Positions 50,884 through 59,420 are shown, counted from the stretch's first letter. The stretch: DNA of 64,000 nucleotides from Rhodococcus sp. KBS0724 (GCF_005938745.2 NZ_VCBX02000001.1:825501-889500); one strand, 5' to 3'. The notes: generated by a model from the letters alone, not told the origin. Numbers and translations: made by a program.

Positions 50884-51852
50884 ATGATTTCCTACCGATG
50901 GTGCGAACAGCTCGTCGACGACGATCGGGCCGAGGTTCTGGAGCTCGTGCGCACGGCCGCCGACTACGATCACGAGGCGGGTTTCACGGCAATACCGGCC
51001 GCTGACGTCGAGGCTGTTTCGCGGGCGGGCGTGGTGGTCTGGCATCTGCCGATCAAGGCTCGCCGGGACCTGAGTGCCCGTGACGATGCACCGATGCTTG
51101 TTGTTGCCTACCTGCATTTGTCGATCGACGACAGTGGTCAGGGATCGGTGGCGTACGTCGTCCATCCGGACTACCGCTCACGTGGTGTCACCACGATGCT
51201 TGTCGAAGAACTCGGAATCGACGTCACCCAACCTGGGGGGTGGGTGGGTACCGGCGCCACGGCATTGCGAGCGTGGGCATATGGCAGCCATCCCGCTTCC
51301 GAGCGCTTGACCGGACGGTTCGGTATCGAGGCCGTACGGCGGTTGTGGACGCTCTCCCGAAATCTGACCGGCCCATTCGCGGTGGATCTCGCACCGGCAT
51401 CGGTGCCGGCGGGGTATGCCGTCAACGGGGCGAGGGACATGGTCGCAGTCACTGAGATTGTTGGTGTGGCAGGGTTGCCGACGCGTCAAGCGGCCGAGGT
51501 TTCGGACGGGATCGCGTCGGGAACCGGGTCGGTGTTGATCGCGTCGGATCAGGGCGGTCAACCGGTTGGATTTGTGTGGTTCGACCCCGAGTTGCATGAA
51601 CATCTCGAACTTCGGGCTGCCTGGGTGCGGGCGCTGGTGCTTACTCCGCAATCGCGGGGCAGCGGTCTGGGGACCGCGCTGCTCACTCGTGCGCTCGAGG
51701 AACTCGAGGCGGTTGGAGCCCAAACTTCGCTGATCCGAATAGATCCCGAAGACGAGGGTGCGGTGCGCATGCTCAGGCTGCTGTCGTACGAGCAGGAGGA
51801 TGCGCATGCGTGCTTCCAGGTCGGTGTATGGAAGGAGGGTGTCGAATCGTGA
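50884..51852 (+). CDS. GNAT-family acetyltransferase, mycothiol-synthase-like double GNAT
   Basis: 322 residues with two GNAT-like halves. The C-terminal domain has a canonical acetyl-CoA loop (RALVLTPQSRGSGLGTALLT). The N-terminal half has a weaker one (YVVHPDYRSRGVTTMLVEEL) and the AYGSHPAS segment shared with the GNAT at 7666-8595. Mycothiol synthase (MshD) has this double layout, but the catabolic context argues for another acceptor. ATG 50884 follows AAGGAG at good spacing; an out-of-frame ATG at 50877 is ignored. Divergent from a Rieske oxygenase and likely co-regulated with it. Confidence 0.8.
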   Translation: MISYRWCEQLVDDDRAEVLELVRTAADYDHEAGFTAIPAADVEAVSRAGVVVWHLPIKARRDLSARDDAPMLVVAYLHLSIDDSGQGSVAYVVHPDYRSRGVTTMLVEELGIDVTQPGGWVGTGATALRAWAYGSHPASERLTGRFGIEAVRRLWTLSRNLTGPFAVDLAPASVPAGYAVNGARDMVAVTEIVGVAGLPTRQAAEVSDGIASGTGSVLIASDQGGQPVGFVWFDPELHEHLELRAAWVRALVLTPQSRGSGLGTALLTRALEELEAVGAQTSLIRIDPEDEGAVRMLRLLSYEQEDAHACFQVGVWKEGVES

Positions 51853-51864
51853 AACAGCGAGACG

Positions 51865-51914
51865 AATGACGATTTATGTCATTTGTTGACGATTGCCCCC
51901 GGTGTCGGTAGTCT
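51865..51914 (+). promoter_or_regulatory. Probable promoter with inverted repeat, upstream of the mycofactocin-type SDR
   Basis: A -35-like TTGACG (51886-51891), a 17-bp spacer and a -10-like TAGTCT (51909-51914) are preceded by AATGAC-N7-GTCATT (51865-51883). The sequence GTCATTTG (51878-51885) next to the -35 is the reverse complement of CAAATGAC found at the same kind of place upstream of the SDR at 59598. Confidence 0.55.
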
Positions 51915-52086
51915 TCTGTGACACGCTTCACAACATCTTGTGGAGAGAGTGCAATCCAACCGTGTGTAAAAGAATAATCGACAGTAGCCGTGTGAATCGG
52001 TAATCAGACCCGTATGTTGTTCTGCCCCATGCAAATCAGGCATGTCTGGGCGCTCGCGGGTTGGCCGATCAGAGAGAGGACACATC

Positions 52087-52911
52087 ATGGGCCGCGTAGA
52101 AGGCAAGGTCGCATTCATTACCGGTGCGGCGCGTGGGCAAGGCCGTTCACATGCAATTCGTCTGGCGGAGGAGGGCGCGTCGATCATTGCGATGGACATC
52201 TGCGATCAGATTCCGACGGTGTTCTATCCGATGGCGACCACGGACGACCTCGCTGAAACCGAGCGTCTGGTCAAGGAAGCCGGTGGATCGATCGTCACGT
52301 CCGTCGGCGACGTCCGCAAGATCGAGGACGTCCAGCGTGCGTACGACGCCGGCATCGAGCAGTTCGGCAAGGTCGACATCGTGCTTCCCAACGCCGGAAT
52401 CATGCCGGTTATCGGCCCGGGTGAGCAGCGGCAAGCCTGGCACGACGCGCTCGACACGATGCTGACCGGCGTGTGGCACGTGCTCGAAGTAACTGTGCCC
52501 GACCTCATTTCGCGTGGTGAGGGTGGCTCGATCGTCATCACCAGTTCGGCGGCCGGGCTGACGAGTATCGGCCTCAACACCTTGCCAGGTCAGGCTGCTT
52601 ACAGCGCGGCAAAGCACGGCGTTGTCGGCCTGATGCGGTTGTATGCGAAACAGCTTGCTCCGCACAGCATTCGCGTGAACACGGTGCATCCGACCGGTGT
52701 CAACACTCCGATGGTCGCAAACGCGGAGTACGGCGAGTTCATCAATACCCACCCGGATGTCGCAGCGGACGAATCGTTCAAGAACCCGATGCCTGTCGAA
52801 CTCGTGGAGTCGGTCGACATCAGCAATGCCATCCTCTACCTCGCCTCCGACGAGGGGCGATACGTCACCGGTGTGACGTTCCCGGTAGACGCCGGCTACA
52901 ACATCCGTTGA
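52087..52911 (+). CDS. Mycofactocin-coupled SDR (carveol-dehydrogenase-like)
   Basis: 274 residues. The N-terminus MGRVEGKVAFITGAARGQGR followed by SHAIRLAEEG is the hallmark of the mycofactocin-dependent SDR subfamily, which includes the Rhodococcus carveol dehydrogenase. These keep NAD tightly bound and pass electrons to mycofactocin. Catalytic Ser and Y-x3-K are in TSSAAGL and AAYSAAKHGV. ATG 52087 follows GAGAGAGGA; the 234-bp leader contains a good promoter at 51886. It is followed after 19 bp by an aldehyde dehydrogenase, so the pair would oxidise an alcohol to aldehyde or ketone and then acid. The 52-kb position has no mycofactocin biosynthesis genes nearby. Confidence 0.9.
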   Translation: MGRVEGKVAFITGAARGQGRSHAIRLAEEGASIIAMDICDQIPTVFYPMATTDDLAETERLVKEAGGSIVTSVGDVRKIEDVQRAYDAGIEQFGKVDIVLPNAGIMPVIGPGEQRQAWHDALDTMLTGVWHVLEVTVPDLISRGEGGSIVITSSAAGLTSIGLNTLPGQAAYSAAKHGVVGLMRLYAKQLAPHSIRVNTVHPTGVNTPMVANAEYGEFINTHPDVAADESFKNPMPVELVESVDISNAILYLASDEGRYVTGVTFPVDAGYNIR

Positions 52912-52930
52912 GTGAAGGAGCCTTTCAACC

Positions 52931-54427
52931 ATGACCACGACAGAAACCTCGGCAGCGCCTACTCCGGTGATCGCCGATCGCGAGCAGGTATTCATCGGCG
53001 GACGATGGGTCGATTCGACCGGTGACGAGTGGATCGACCTGGTCGATTCTTTCTCCGAGCAGAAGGTCGCGCGAATCCGCAGCGCCACAACCGAAGACGT
53101 CGCCCGTGCAGTTGCGGCCGCACGCGAGTCCTTCGACAAGGGGGAGTGGGCATCGCGCACGATGGCGCAGCGTGCCGACGTGCTCGACATGATCGCGGAC
53201 CGTCTGGCGCAGCGAGTCGACGAGCTCACCCCGATCGGCGTTGTCGAGGTCGGCGTTCCCATCTCGGTGAGCCGCCCCACGCAGGAAATGACGGGCGGGC
53301 TGTTTCGCGCGACCGCGGCGTTCGCTCGTGACTTCGAGACTCGTGAGGATCGAACTCGCGCCGACGGCGGCATCACTCGCATCCTCAAGGAGCCGACCGG
53401 CGTTGTCGCGGCGATCATCCCGTGGAACGGGCCGATCGGCACCATTGCATTCAAGGTTGCCCCGGCTCTTGCTGCGGGCTGTTCCGTCGTGCTCAAAACT
53501 GCTCCGGAGGCACCGGTCTCACCTTCGGTTTTTGCCGACATCATCGGTGAACTTGTCGAGGAAGGGCACATTCCCGAGGGCGTCGTCAGCGTCCTCTGCG
53601 CTGACCGCGAAGTTTCGGAAACCCTTGTCACGAACCCCGACGTCGACCACATCACGTTTACCGGTAGTACCGCCGCAGGTCGACGGATCATGTCGCTGGC
53701 AGGCGAGCGCATCGCTCGCGTGTCTCTCGAACTGGGTGGCAAGTCCGCCGCCATCATCCTCGACGACGCGGACATCAACCACGTTCTGCAGAGCCTGCCT
53801 ATGGGTGGGTGCCTGCAGTCCGGCCAGGCCTGCATCGCGCTCACCCGCGTCCTGGTTTCGCGTAGGCGCCACGACGAGGTGCTCGAGGCGCTGAAGGTCG
53901 CGTACGGCTCACTGCCGATGGGCGATCCGTGGGATCCCAGCAACTTCCTCGGCCCGCTTGCCATGGAGCGTCAGCGTGAACGCGTCGAAAGCTACATCGA
54001 GATCGCGAAGGAAGAGGGCGCAACCATCGCGCTCGGTGGTGGTCGCCCGGCCGGCTACGACCACGGTTTCTTTGTCGAGCAGACTCTCATCGACGGTGTG
54101 CGGCCAGACATGCGCATCGCTCAGGAAGAGGTCTTCGGACCGGTCATCTCGATCATCACCTTCGAGGACGAAGACGACGCTGTCGCGATCGCGAACAACT
54201 CCGTTTACGGTCTGTCCGGAGCCGTCTACACCGAGGATCTTGATCACGGCTTCGAGGTTGCGCAGCGCATCCGGACCGGAACGATCAGCGTCAACACCTC
54301 GACGATGGACTTCACCTTGCCGTTCGGCGGGTACAAGCAGTCCGGACTCGGCCGCGAGGGTGGGCTCGAAGGGCTGGAGGAGTTCTTCGAGACCAAGGCC
54401 GTACACATGCCGGCAACCGCACAGTAG
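52931..54427 (+). CDS. NAD(P)-dependent aldehyde dehydrogenase
   Basis: 498 residues. FIGGRWVDSTG, AIIPWNGPIGTIAFK (cofactor site), LELGGKSAAIILDD (general base), QSGQACIALTR (nucleophilic Cys) and EEVFGPVISI. RBS AAGGAG precedes ATG 52931. In a two-gene unit with the mycofactocin-type SDR, it most simply oxidises the aldehyde produced by that enzyme. It ends 29 bp before a 22-bp perfect stem shared with the convergent TetR gene. Confidence 0.95.
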   Translation: MTTTETSAAPTPVIADREQVFIGGRWVDSTGDEWIDLVDSFSEQKVARIRSATTEDVARAVAAARESFDKGEWASRTMAQRADVLDMIADRLAQRVDELTPIGVVEVGVPISVSRPTQEMTGGLFRATAAFARDFETREDRTRADGGITRILKEPTGVVAAIIPWNGPIGTIAFKVAPALAAGCSVVLKTAPEAPVSPSVFADIIGELVEEGHIPEGVVSVLCADREVSETLVTNPDVDHITFTGSTAAGRRIMSLAGERIARVSLELGGKSAAIILDDADINHVLQSLPMGGCLQSGQACIALTRVLVSRRRHDEVLEALKVAYGSLPMGDPWDPSNFLGPLAMERQRERVESYIEIAKEEGATIALGGGRPAGYDHGFFVEQTLIDGVRPDMRIAQEEVFGPVISIITFEDEDDAVAIANNSVYGLSGAVYTEDLDHGFEVAQRIRTGTISVNTSTMDFTLPFGGYKQSGLGREGGLEGLEEFFETKAVHMPATAQ

Positions 54428-54456
54428 GTAGTTGCGTCCCGGATTCCCGGGTGATC

Positions 54457-54502
54457 ACACACAAACGCTCGGCCGGAATGTTCCGGCCGAGCGTTTGTGT
54501 GT
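54457..54502. terminator. Bidirectional terminator with 22-bp perfect stem
   Basis: Positions 54457-54478 pair perfectly with 54481-54502 around a 2-nt apex (TG). It lies between the aldehyde dehydrogenase (+) and the TetR gene (-) and is the longest stem seen in the window. Confidence 0.9.
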
Positions 54503-54506
54503 CCGT

Positions 54507-55127
54507 TCAGTTTTCGTTGCGCATGACGCCGTACAGGAAACTGCGGATCATTTCCTCGAACAGTTGTTTCTGCGTGAACTCGTTCGCCGCCATAGCTTTC
54601 GACAGCATGGGCTGCGACTCGGGATCGATGTTCGGGAAGATCGAGGAGCGCGTGCTGGGTTTGCTCATCGCCTCCGTGAGTACGGCACCGAGGGTAATTC
54701 GCTCCATGCCGTCGAGAATCTGAACATGCAACCGCGTCGGGATCCCCGATTCTTCGAGGAAGTGGGCGGTCTCCTCGTATGGTCCGATGAGAAGGTCGCG
54801 CGGCAGGTACTGAAGCAGAATGGGGGCGGCGTTGCGGTGTCGCAGTATCGATCGCCGCAGATTGAGACTCAGCGTGACGAAGTACTCCGGCCAGTCGGGT
54901 CCGGGCTTTCGACGCGGAATCGTGCCGGCGCCGGCGATCTGGCGAGCAACGGCCGACAGGATCGCGGACTTGTCCTCGAAATGGTGATAGAGCGAGGGCG
55001 CACGCACGCCGAGATGCTTGGCCAGACGCGGCAGGCTGAACGCGTCGAGGCCCTCGGTATCGATGATGTCGATGGAGGCCGCGACGGCAGAGGCGCGGGA
55101 GATGAGGGGCTTGGACGGTCTGGGCAT
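54507..55127 (-). CDS. TetR-family transcriptional regulator (second paralogue)
   Basis: 206 residues. The HTH domain has HLGVRAPSLYHHFEDKSAIL, matching the paralogue at 5266-5880 almost position for position. The ligand domain shares RHRNAAPILLQYLPRDLL with RAAPLVVEYFPRGLL there. It is the third gene of a minus-strand series SDR, hydrolase, TetR, 56 bp after the hydrolase. No operator-like element precedes it directly, but one lies upstream of the SDR at 56901. It may therefore autoregulate through the whole operon. Confidence 0.9.
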   Translation of the reverse strand: MPRPSKPLISRASAVAASIDIIDTEGLDAFSLPRLAKHLGVRAPSLYHHFEDKSAILSAVARQIAGAGTIPRRKPGPDWPEYFVTLSLNLRRSILRHRNAAPILLQYLPRDLLIGPYEETAHFLEESGIPTRLHVQILDGMERITLGAVLTEAMSKPSTRSSIFPNIDPESQPMLSKAMAANEFTQKQLFEEMIRSFLYGVMRNEN

Positions 55128-55183
55128 GTGCGGCTTTCGGCTGGGCGGTCGGGTCTGATGCCGTTGCTCGGCATCTGGGAAGC

Positions 55184-56056
55184 CTAGCGGTTCGGTAATT
55201 GAGGGATGACGGTCAGGAATTCGAGAAGACCCTCGCTGAGAAGGTCGTTGTCGTCGCCGCTCACCATGTGACCAGCGCCGCCGACATCGACATGGCGGGC
55301 TCCAGGGATGAGTTCGAGCAGGTCACGGGCACCTTCGTGGCTTACCACGTCGGACTGTGCGCCTCGAATCAGCATGGTGGGGACGGTAATCGCCTGCGCT
55401 GCCGTGCGGGCGCGCGACTCGCGCGCATCGGACTGCTCGGGCGAGTTCTCGCGGTCGGAGAGCATCCTCGGATCCCAGTGCCAGTACCAACGCCCGTCTC
55501 GTCGGCGCAGGTTCTTTCGCAGTCCCTCGGCGTTGGGTGGGCGTCGACGATGCGGGTTGTAGGTGACAACGGCTGCGACGGCGTCGTCGAGCGTGTCGAA
55601 TCCACCCAGACCGCTCTCCATGAAAGAGGTGATCTTGGCGATGCCCGTTGCCTCTGCTCGCGGAGTGATGTCGACGAGCACGAGGCCGCGCCCGAGGTTC
55701 GGATCAGCGCCCTGGGCCAGTAGTGCCGCCATTCCGCCCATCGAGGCGCCTACGAGCACCGGTGGTTCACCAAGGTGCTGAACCAGGCACGCGATGTCCC
55801 GAGCATGTGCCCGTGGGCTGTAGTCGCCGTCTGCGCTCCACTCGCTGTCGCCATGGCCGCGGGCATCGATTGCATAGGCTCGCCAACCGTTGGCGGCGAG
55901 CCGATGGCCCGTGCGCTGCCACGAATGCCGAGTTTGGCCGCCGCCGTGCAGGAGCAACACCGTGCCGGTCGATGTGCCGGACGTTGGCGTCCAGCAGTCG
56001 GCCGTCAGAGTGAGCCCGTCGCCCTGCATTCTGACCAGTGTGGTTTCTACCGTCAT
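55184..56056 (-). CDS. Alpha/beta-fold hydrolase
   Basis: 290 residues. Oxyanion loop LLLHGGGQTRHSW, nucleophile elbow GASMGG with S105, acid near MLIRGAQSDVV, and catalytic His in GGAGHMVSGD. Such enzymes hydrolyse esters, lactones, thioesters or C-C bonds of ring-cleavage products. The frame also opens at a TTG (56065); ATG 56056 is the more usual start. 22 bp downstream of the SDR gene. In this context a lactonase or ring-opening hydrolase is plausible, but unproven. Confidence 0.88.
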   Translation of the reverse strand: MTVETTLVRMQGDGLTLTADCWTPTSGTSTGTVLLLHGGGQTRHSWQRTGHRLAANGWRAYAIDARGHGDSEWSADGDYSPRAHARDIACLVQHLGEPPVLVGASMGGMAALLAQGADPNLGRGLVLVDITPRAEATGIAKITSFMESGLGGFDTLDDAVAAVVTYNPHRRRPPNAEGLRKNLRRRDGRWYWHWDPRMLSDRENSPEQSDARESRARTAAQAITVPTMLIRGAQSDVVSHEGARDLLELIPGARHVDVGGAGHMVSGDDNDLLSEGLLEFLTVIPQLPNR

Positions 56057-56078
56057 GATGTTCAACAGCTTTCGTGTC

Positions 56079-56858
56079 TCAGTGCCCGGAGGTTCCGCCG
56101 TCGACAGCGAGCGTCGAGCCGGTGATGTAGCTTGCTGCGGGGCTGGCGAGGAAGATTACAGCGGCATCGATTTCGCGTTGCGTCGCGGTGCGTCCGAGCG
56201 TGGATCCGGTCAGGAATTCTTCGAGAGTATCCGAAGGCATCTCGCCGATCATGTCCGTTTCGACAAACCCCGGCGCAATGGTGTTGACACGAATGCCTTT
56301 TCGCTTGGACCACTGATGCGACAGGTCACGCGTGAGCCCGATCATCGCGGCTTTACTGGAGGCGTACGCGGCTTGGGGGAGCACGGATTTGACGAGGCCG
56401 AGGACGCTGGACACATTGACGATACTCGAACCAGGCTCCATGACGCGGGCGCACGACTGGGAAGCCCAGTACGCACCGAAGAGATTGACGTCGAAGACGG
56501 CGCGAAAGTCTTCCGGACGCTCGCGCGTGGCCGGTGCGGAATGCGTGACGCCGGCATTGTTTACCAGGATGTCGAGCTTGCCGAACTCGCTGATCGTTCT
56601 TTCCGCCAACGCGTCGCACTGCTGCGGATCCGTCACGTCGGTCGGCACGACAATAGCGCGTCGGCCGAGTTCGATCACGGTTCGTGCAACCGGTTCGAGA
56701 GCTTCCCTACGGCGTCCGGCCAGAACGACGTCGGCGCCGGCTTCGGCCAGCGCGCGGGCGAAGCCGGCGCCTAGACCACCGCCTGCGCCGGTGACTACTG
56801 CGACGGAGTCTGTCAGGCGGAACAGATCCAGGATCGGTGTCCGGGTGTGTTGGTTCAT
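56079..56858 (-). CDS. SDR-family oxidoreductase
   Basis: 259 residues. NAD(P) site VAVVTGAGGGLGAGFA with basic AGRRREAL after strand 2, suggesting NADP. NNAG, catalytic Ser in NVSSVLG, Y-x3-K in AAYASSKAAM, and C-terminal TGSTLAVDGGTSGH. First gene of the SDR/hydrolase/TetR unit and divergent from the oxygenase reductase, with a near-perfect palindromic operator-like site between. Together with the hydrolase it may oxidise a cyclic alcohol to a ketone and open a derived lactone or diketone. Confidence 0.92.
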   Translation of the reverse strand: MNQHTRTPILDLFRLTDSVAVVTGAGGGLGAGFARALAEAGADVVLAGRRREALEPVARTVIELGRRAIVVPTDVTDPQQCDALAERTISEFGKLDILVNNAGVTHSAPATRERPEDFRAVFDVNLFGAYWASQSCARVMEPGSSIVNVSSVLGLVKSVLPQAAYASSKAAMIGLTRDLSHQWSKRKGIRVNTIAPGFVETDMIGEMPSDTLEEFLTGSTLGRTATQREIDAAVIFLASPAASYITGSTLAVDGGTSGH

Positions 56859-56896
56859 GCGTGTCTACCTGCTTTCGCGTGGGGGCCTTGCCTAGA

Positions 56897-56921
56897 TTAA
56901 ATCTAATTGCATAAGATTTAA
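56897..56921. promoter_or_regulatory. Putative TetR operator, island consensus site 13 (most symmetrical)
   Basis: The core ATCTAATTGCATAAGATTTA (56901-56920) extends outward to a near-perfect inverted repeat, TTAAATCTAA at 56897 against its imperfect complement ending at 56921 (one mismatch per arm). It lies between the divergent SDR (-) and reductase (+) genes and shows best that the element is a dyad. Confidence 0.68.
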
Positions 56922-56955
56922 ACGCAAGCGCATCCCGACAGTGGAACGAGTATCG

Positions 56956-57918
56956 ATGAACAGCACCAGCAGTCCCGGACAGCAATCGATGCGCGTGATC
57001 GCCAAGGATCCGCTCGCCGACGGTGTGGTGGCTCTACGTCTGGCCGACGCGGCCGGGGGACGTGTGCCGACGTGGGAGCCCGGATCACACATCGACCTCG
57101 TTCTGGATACATTGATGACACGGCAGTATTCGCTGTGCGGCGATCCTGCCGATCTTTCGAGCCTGACTGTGGCCGTGCTGCGTGAGGCGAGTGGACGTGG
57201 CGGTTCGATTCATGTGCACGACAAACTCGAGATCGGTGACGTCATCGAGATCGGCGGACCGCGGAACCATTTTTCCTTGGTTGAAGTTGAATCGTATCTG
57301 TTCGTCGCTGGTGGAATCGGCATAACACCGCTGCTGCCGATGCTTCGGGCTGCCCAAGCGCGCGGCTCGAACTGGAAGTTGCTTTACGGTGGGCGGACCC
57401 GTGCTTCGATGGCGTTTGCCGACGAACTGGTAGAAGAGTTCGAGGAGAACGTGTCCTTGCGCCCACAGGACGAGTACGGGTTCCTCGATCTTGCCTCAGC
57501 CTTGGACGCTGCGGCCCCCGGTGCCGCGGTCTACTGCTGTGGACCGGAGCCGCTGTTGCAGGCCATCGAAGGTGCATGCCGCGAACGCGATCACGTGAAT
57601 TTGCATATCGAGCGTTTTGCGCCGAAGCAAATCGAGGAGGGCGCGGTCGACGGCGCTTTCGACGTCGAGCTCGCCCGTAGCGGACGAACAATTGGCGTCG
57701 GCGCGGAGGAATCGATGATCGACGCACTGCAACGGAACGGCGTGATCGTCGACTTCTCGTGCCGAGAGGGCACCTGCGGCACGTGTGAAGTTGCGGTGCT
57801 CGGTGGAAAACCCGACCATCGTGATTCGATCCTGACCGAAGACGAGCAGGAAGCGGGAGACGCGATGATGATCTGTGTTTCACGTAGTCGCACACCAAAA
57901 CTCGTCATCGATCTCTAG
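56956..57918 (+). CDS. Oxygenase reductase, FNR-type with C-terminal [2Fe-2S] (phthalate dioxygenase reductase/VanB class)
   Basis: 320 residues. Flavin site RQYSLCGDP, NAD site VAGGIGITPLLPML, and a C-terminal plant-type ferredoxin domain with C-x4-C-x2-C (CREGTCGTC) and a distal Cys in MICVSRS. It passes electrons from NADH through flavin and [2Fe-2S] to an oxygenase. It is the only such reductase in the window, so it is the probable donor for the three Rieske oxygenases and perhaps the P450. ATG 56956 follows GGAACGAG; GTG 56941 is an in-frame alternative. Confidence 0.93.
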   Translation: MNSTSSPGQQSMRVIAKDPLADGVVALRLADAAGGRVPTWEPGSHIDLVLDTLMTRQYSLCGDPADLSSLTVAVLREASGRGGSIHVHDKLEIGDVIEIGGPRNHFSLVEVESYLFVAGGIGITPLLPMLRAAQARGSNWKLLYGGRTRASMAFADELVEEFEENVSLRPQDEYGFLDLASALDAAAPGAAVYCCGPEPLLQAIEGACRERDHVNLHIERFAPKQIEEGAVDGAFDVELARSGRTIGVGAEESMIDALQRNGVIVDFSCREGTCGTCEVAVLGGKPDHRDSILTEDEQEAGDAMMICVSRSRTPKLVIDL

Positions 57919-57978
57919 GCGAAACACTCGAAGGGGAGAGATGCTGATCGACGTAGTTCCCGGGACACCTGGTTGTCT

Positions 57979-59391
57979 ATGGTGACAACTGTTTCCACCG
58001 CTCCCAGGGTAAGCCGGGCGCTGGTACCTTCGTTGTGTTTTATCGTCATGACAACCGCAGTTGTGCAGACGTCGGTGGTTCCGCTTCTACCTGCCATGGC
58101 CGAGCAACTTGATGTCGGACCATCCGCCGTCGCGTGGGCACTGACTGCGAATCTACTTGCCGCCGCGGTGTGTACGCCGGTGCTTGGCCGATTGGCCGAC
58201 CGGCGGGGTGCGCGCGGGGTGCTGGTGACGATCCTGATTCTGGTGCTCGCCGGATCCGTGCTGTGTTTTGCCTGGAAGAGCCTCGTTCCACTGGTTATCG
58301 GCCGGACGCTGCAAGGACTTTCGTTTGCACTGTTCCCGATCGGTGTTGCGGTGCTAAGAGGTGTGCTGAGCCCGCCCCGATTGTCCGGTGCCATCGGGCT
58401 GATGTCTGGGCTCCTCGGCGTCGGAGGTGGAGTCGGCATGGTGGCTGCCGGACTGCTGCACACAGGCGACGCAGACTATCGCCGCGTGTTCTGGCTGCTT
58501 CTGGTGCTCGGTGCCGTAGCGCTCGGGCTGGCATGGTTCGTTGTCCCGGCTAGTTCGGGGCCGCCGCAATCCGGTGGGCTGGACCCGGTAGGCACGGTTG
58601 CGCTCGCGATCGGGCTGTCTGCGCTCTTGTTGGCGTTGGCGGAGGGAGGACGGTGGGGCTGGGGTTCGGTACCGACGCTTGCGCTCGCATTCGGTGGTGT
58701 ACTTGTGTTGTGTGGCTGGTATTTACACGAACGACGCATCGCGTTGCCTCTGGTACCGCCAGGCCTGCTCACCGGGCGCGCTGTGGGCCCCACGCACCTC
58801 GCTGCGCTGCTCGTCGGTGCGGCGATGTACGTGCAATTCCTCGGGGCAGCGCAGTTCGTTCAAGCCGATCCCGCTGTCGCAGGGTACGGATTCGGCGCAT
58901 CTGTGCTGGCGGCAAGCGTTGTGTATCTGCTTCCCGGATCGATCGCCGGTGTCATTGCGGCCTCACTCAGTGGAAAACTGATCGGAAAGTTCGGTGCCGC
59001 TCGGGTTCTGATCGTTTCCTGTGTCATCGGTGTCGCGGGCTTCACCCTGCTTGTATTCGCTCACGATCATGCGTGGCAGCTGATCTGTGCCTTGATCGTT
59101 GTCAACATCTTCGTCAGCGCCTCCTATGCGGCGTTGCCGGCATTGCTGGTGGAGCGGGTGAGTGAGTCGGACACCGGGGTGGTGAATGCGATCAATGCAA
59201 TCGCTCGTACCTTCGGCAGTTCGGTGGCGAGTGCGTTCGTTGCTGCGGTACTTGCGTCGATCACGTTGGCGGGTACCCACATTGCCGCGGAACAGGCGTA
59301 CCTCGTTGCGTTCTGTGTCGGTGGTGTGGCTGCCGGAATGGCGGGTCTCGTGGCGATATGGGCGAGTTGTGTATCAAATGACAAAATTTGA
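57979..59391 (+). CDS. MFS transporter, DHA2 (EmrB/QacA-like) family
   Basis: 470 residues, about 14 predicted membrane helices. Motif A is GRLADRRGARGV between TM2 and TM3, and the motif C-like segment in TM5 is SGLLGVGGGVGMVAAGLL, as in drug:H+ antiporters. It probably exports a toxic substrate or intermediate. ATG 57979 is preferred to a TTG at 57973. It is 60 bp after the reductase gene and may be co-transcribed with it. The 3' end overlaps an inverted repeat that belongs to the next promoter. Confidence 0.9.
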   Translation: MVTTVSTAPRVSRALVPSLCFIVMTTAVVQTSVVPLLPAMAEQLDVGPSAVAWALTANLLAAAVCTPVLGRLADRRGARGVLVTILILVLAGSVLCFAWKSLVPLVIGRTLQGLSFALFPIGVAVLRGVLSPPRLSGAIGLMSGLLGVGGGVGMVAAGLLHTGDADYRRVFWLLLVLGAVALGLAWFVVPASSGPPQSGGLDPVGTVALAIGLSALLLALAEGGRWGWGSVPTLALAFGGVLVLCGWYLHERRIALPLVPPGLLTGRAVGPTHLAALLVGAAMYVQFLGAAQFVQADPAVAGYGFGASVLAASVVYLLPGSIAGVIAASLSGKLIGKFGAARVLIVSCVIGVAGFTLLVFAHDHAWQLICALIVVNIFVSASYAALPALLVERVSESDTGVVNAINAIARTFGSSVASAFVAAVLASITLAGTHIAAEQAYLVAFCVGGVAAGMAGLVAIWASCVSNDKI

Positions 59392-59420
59392 TTGACGTCT
59401 CATCAACTGCATAGTAACGT
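59373..59420 (+). promoter_or_regulatory. Probable promoter with inverted repeat, upstream of SDR 59598
   Basis: ATCAAAT (59373-59379) and ATTTGAT (59386-59392) form a perfect 7-bp dyad that includes CAAATGAC. It directly abuts a -35-like TTGACG (59392-59397), with a 17-bp spacer and a -10-like TAACGT (59415-59420). The layout mirrors the promoter at 51865. Confidence 0.55.

Noticed and set aside
52147..53964. 605-codon minus-strand open frame across the mycofactocin-type SDR and aldehyde dehydrogenase
   Set aside because: It spans two real genes and their junction on the opposite strand. Its Ser/Thr/Arg-rich translation is typical of an antisense shadow.
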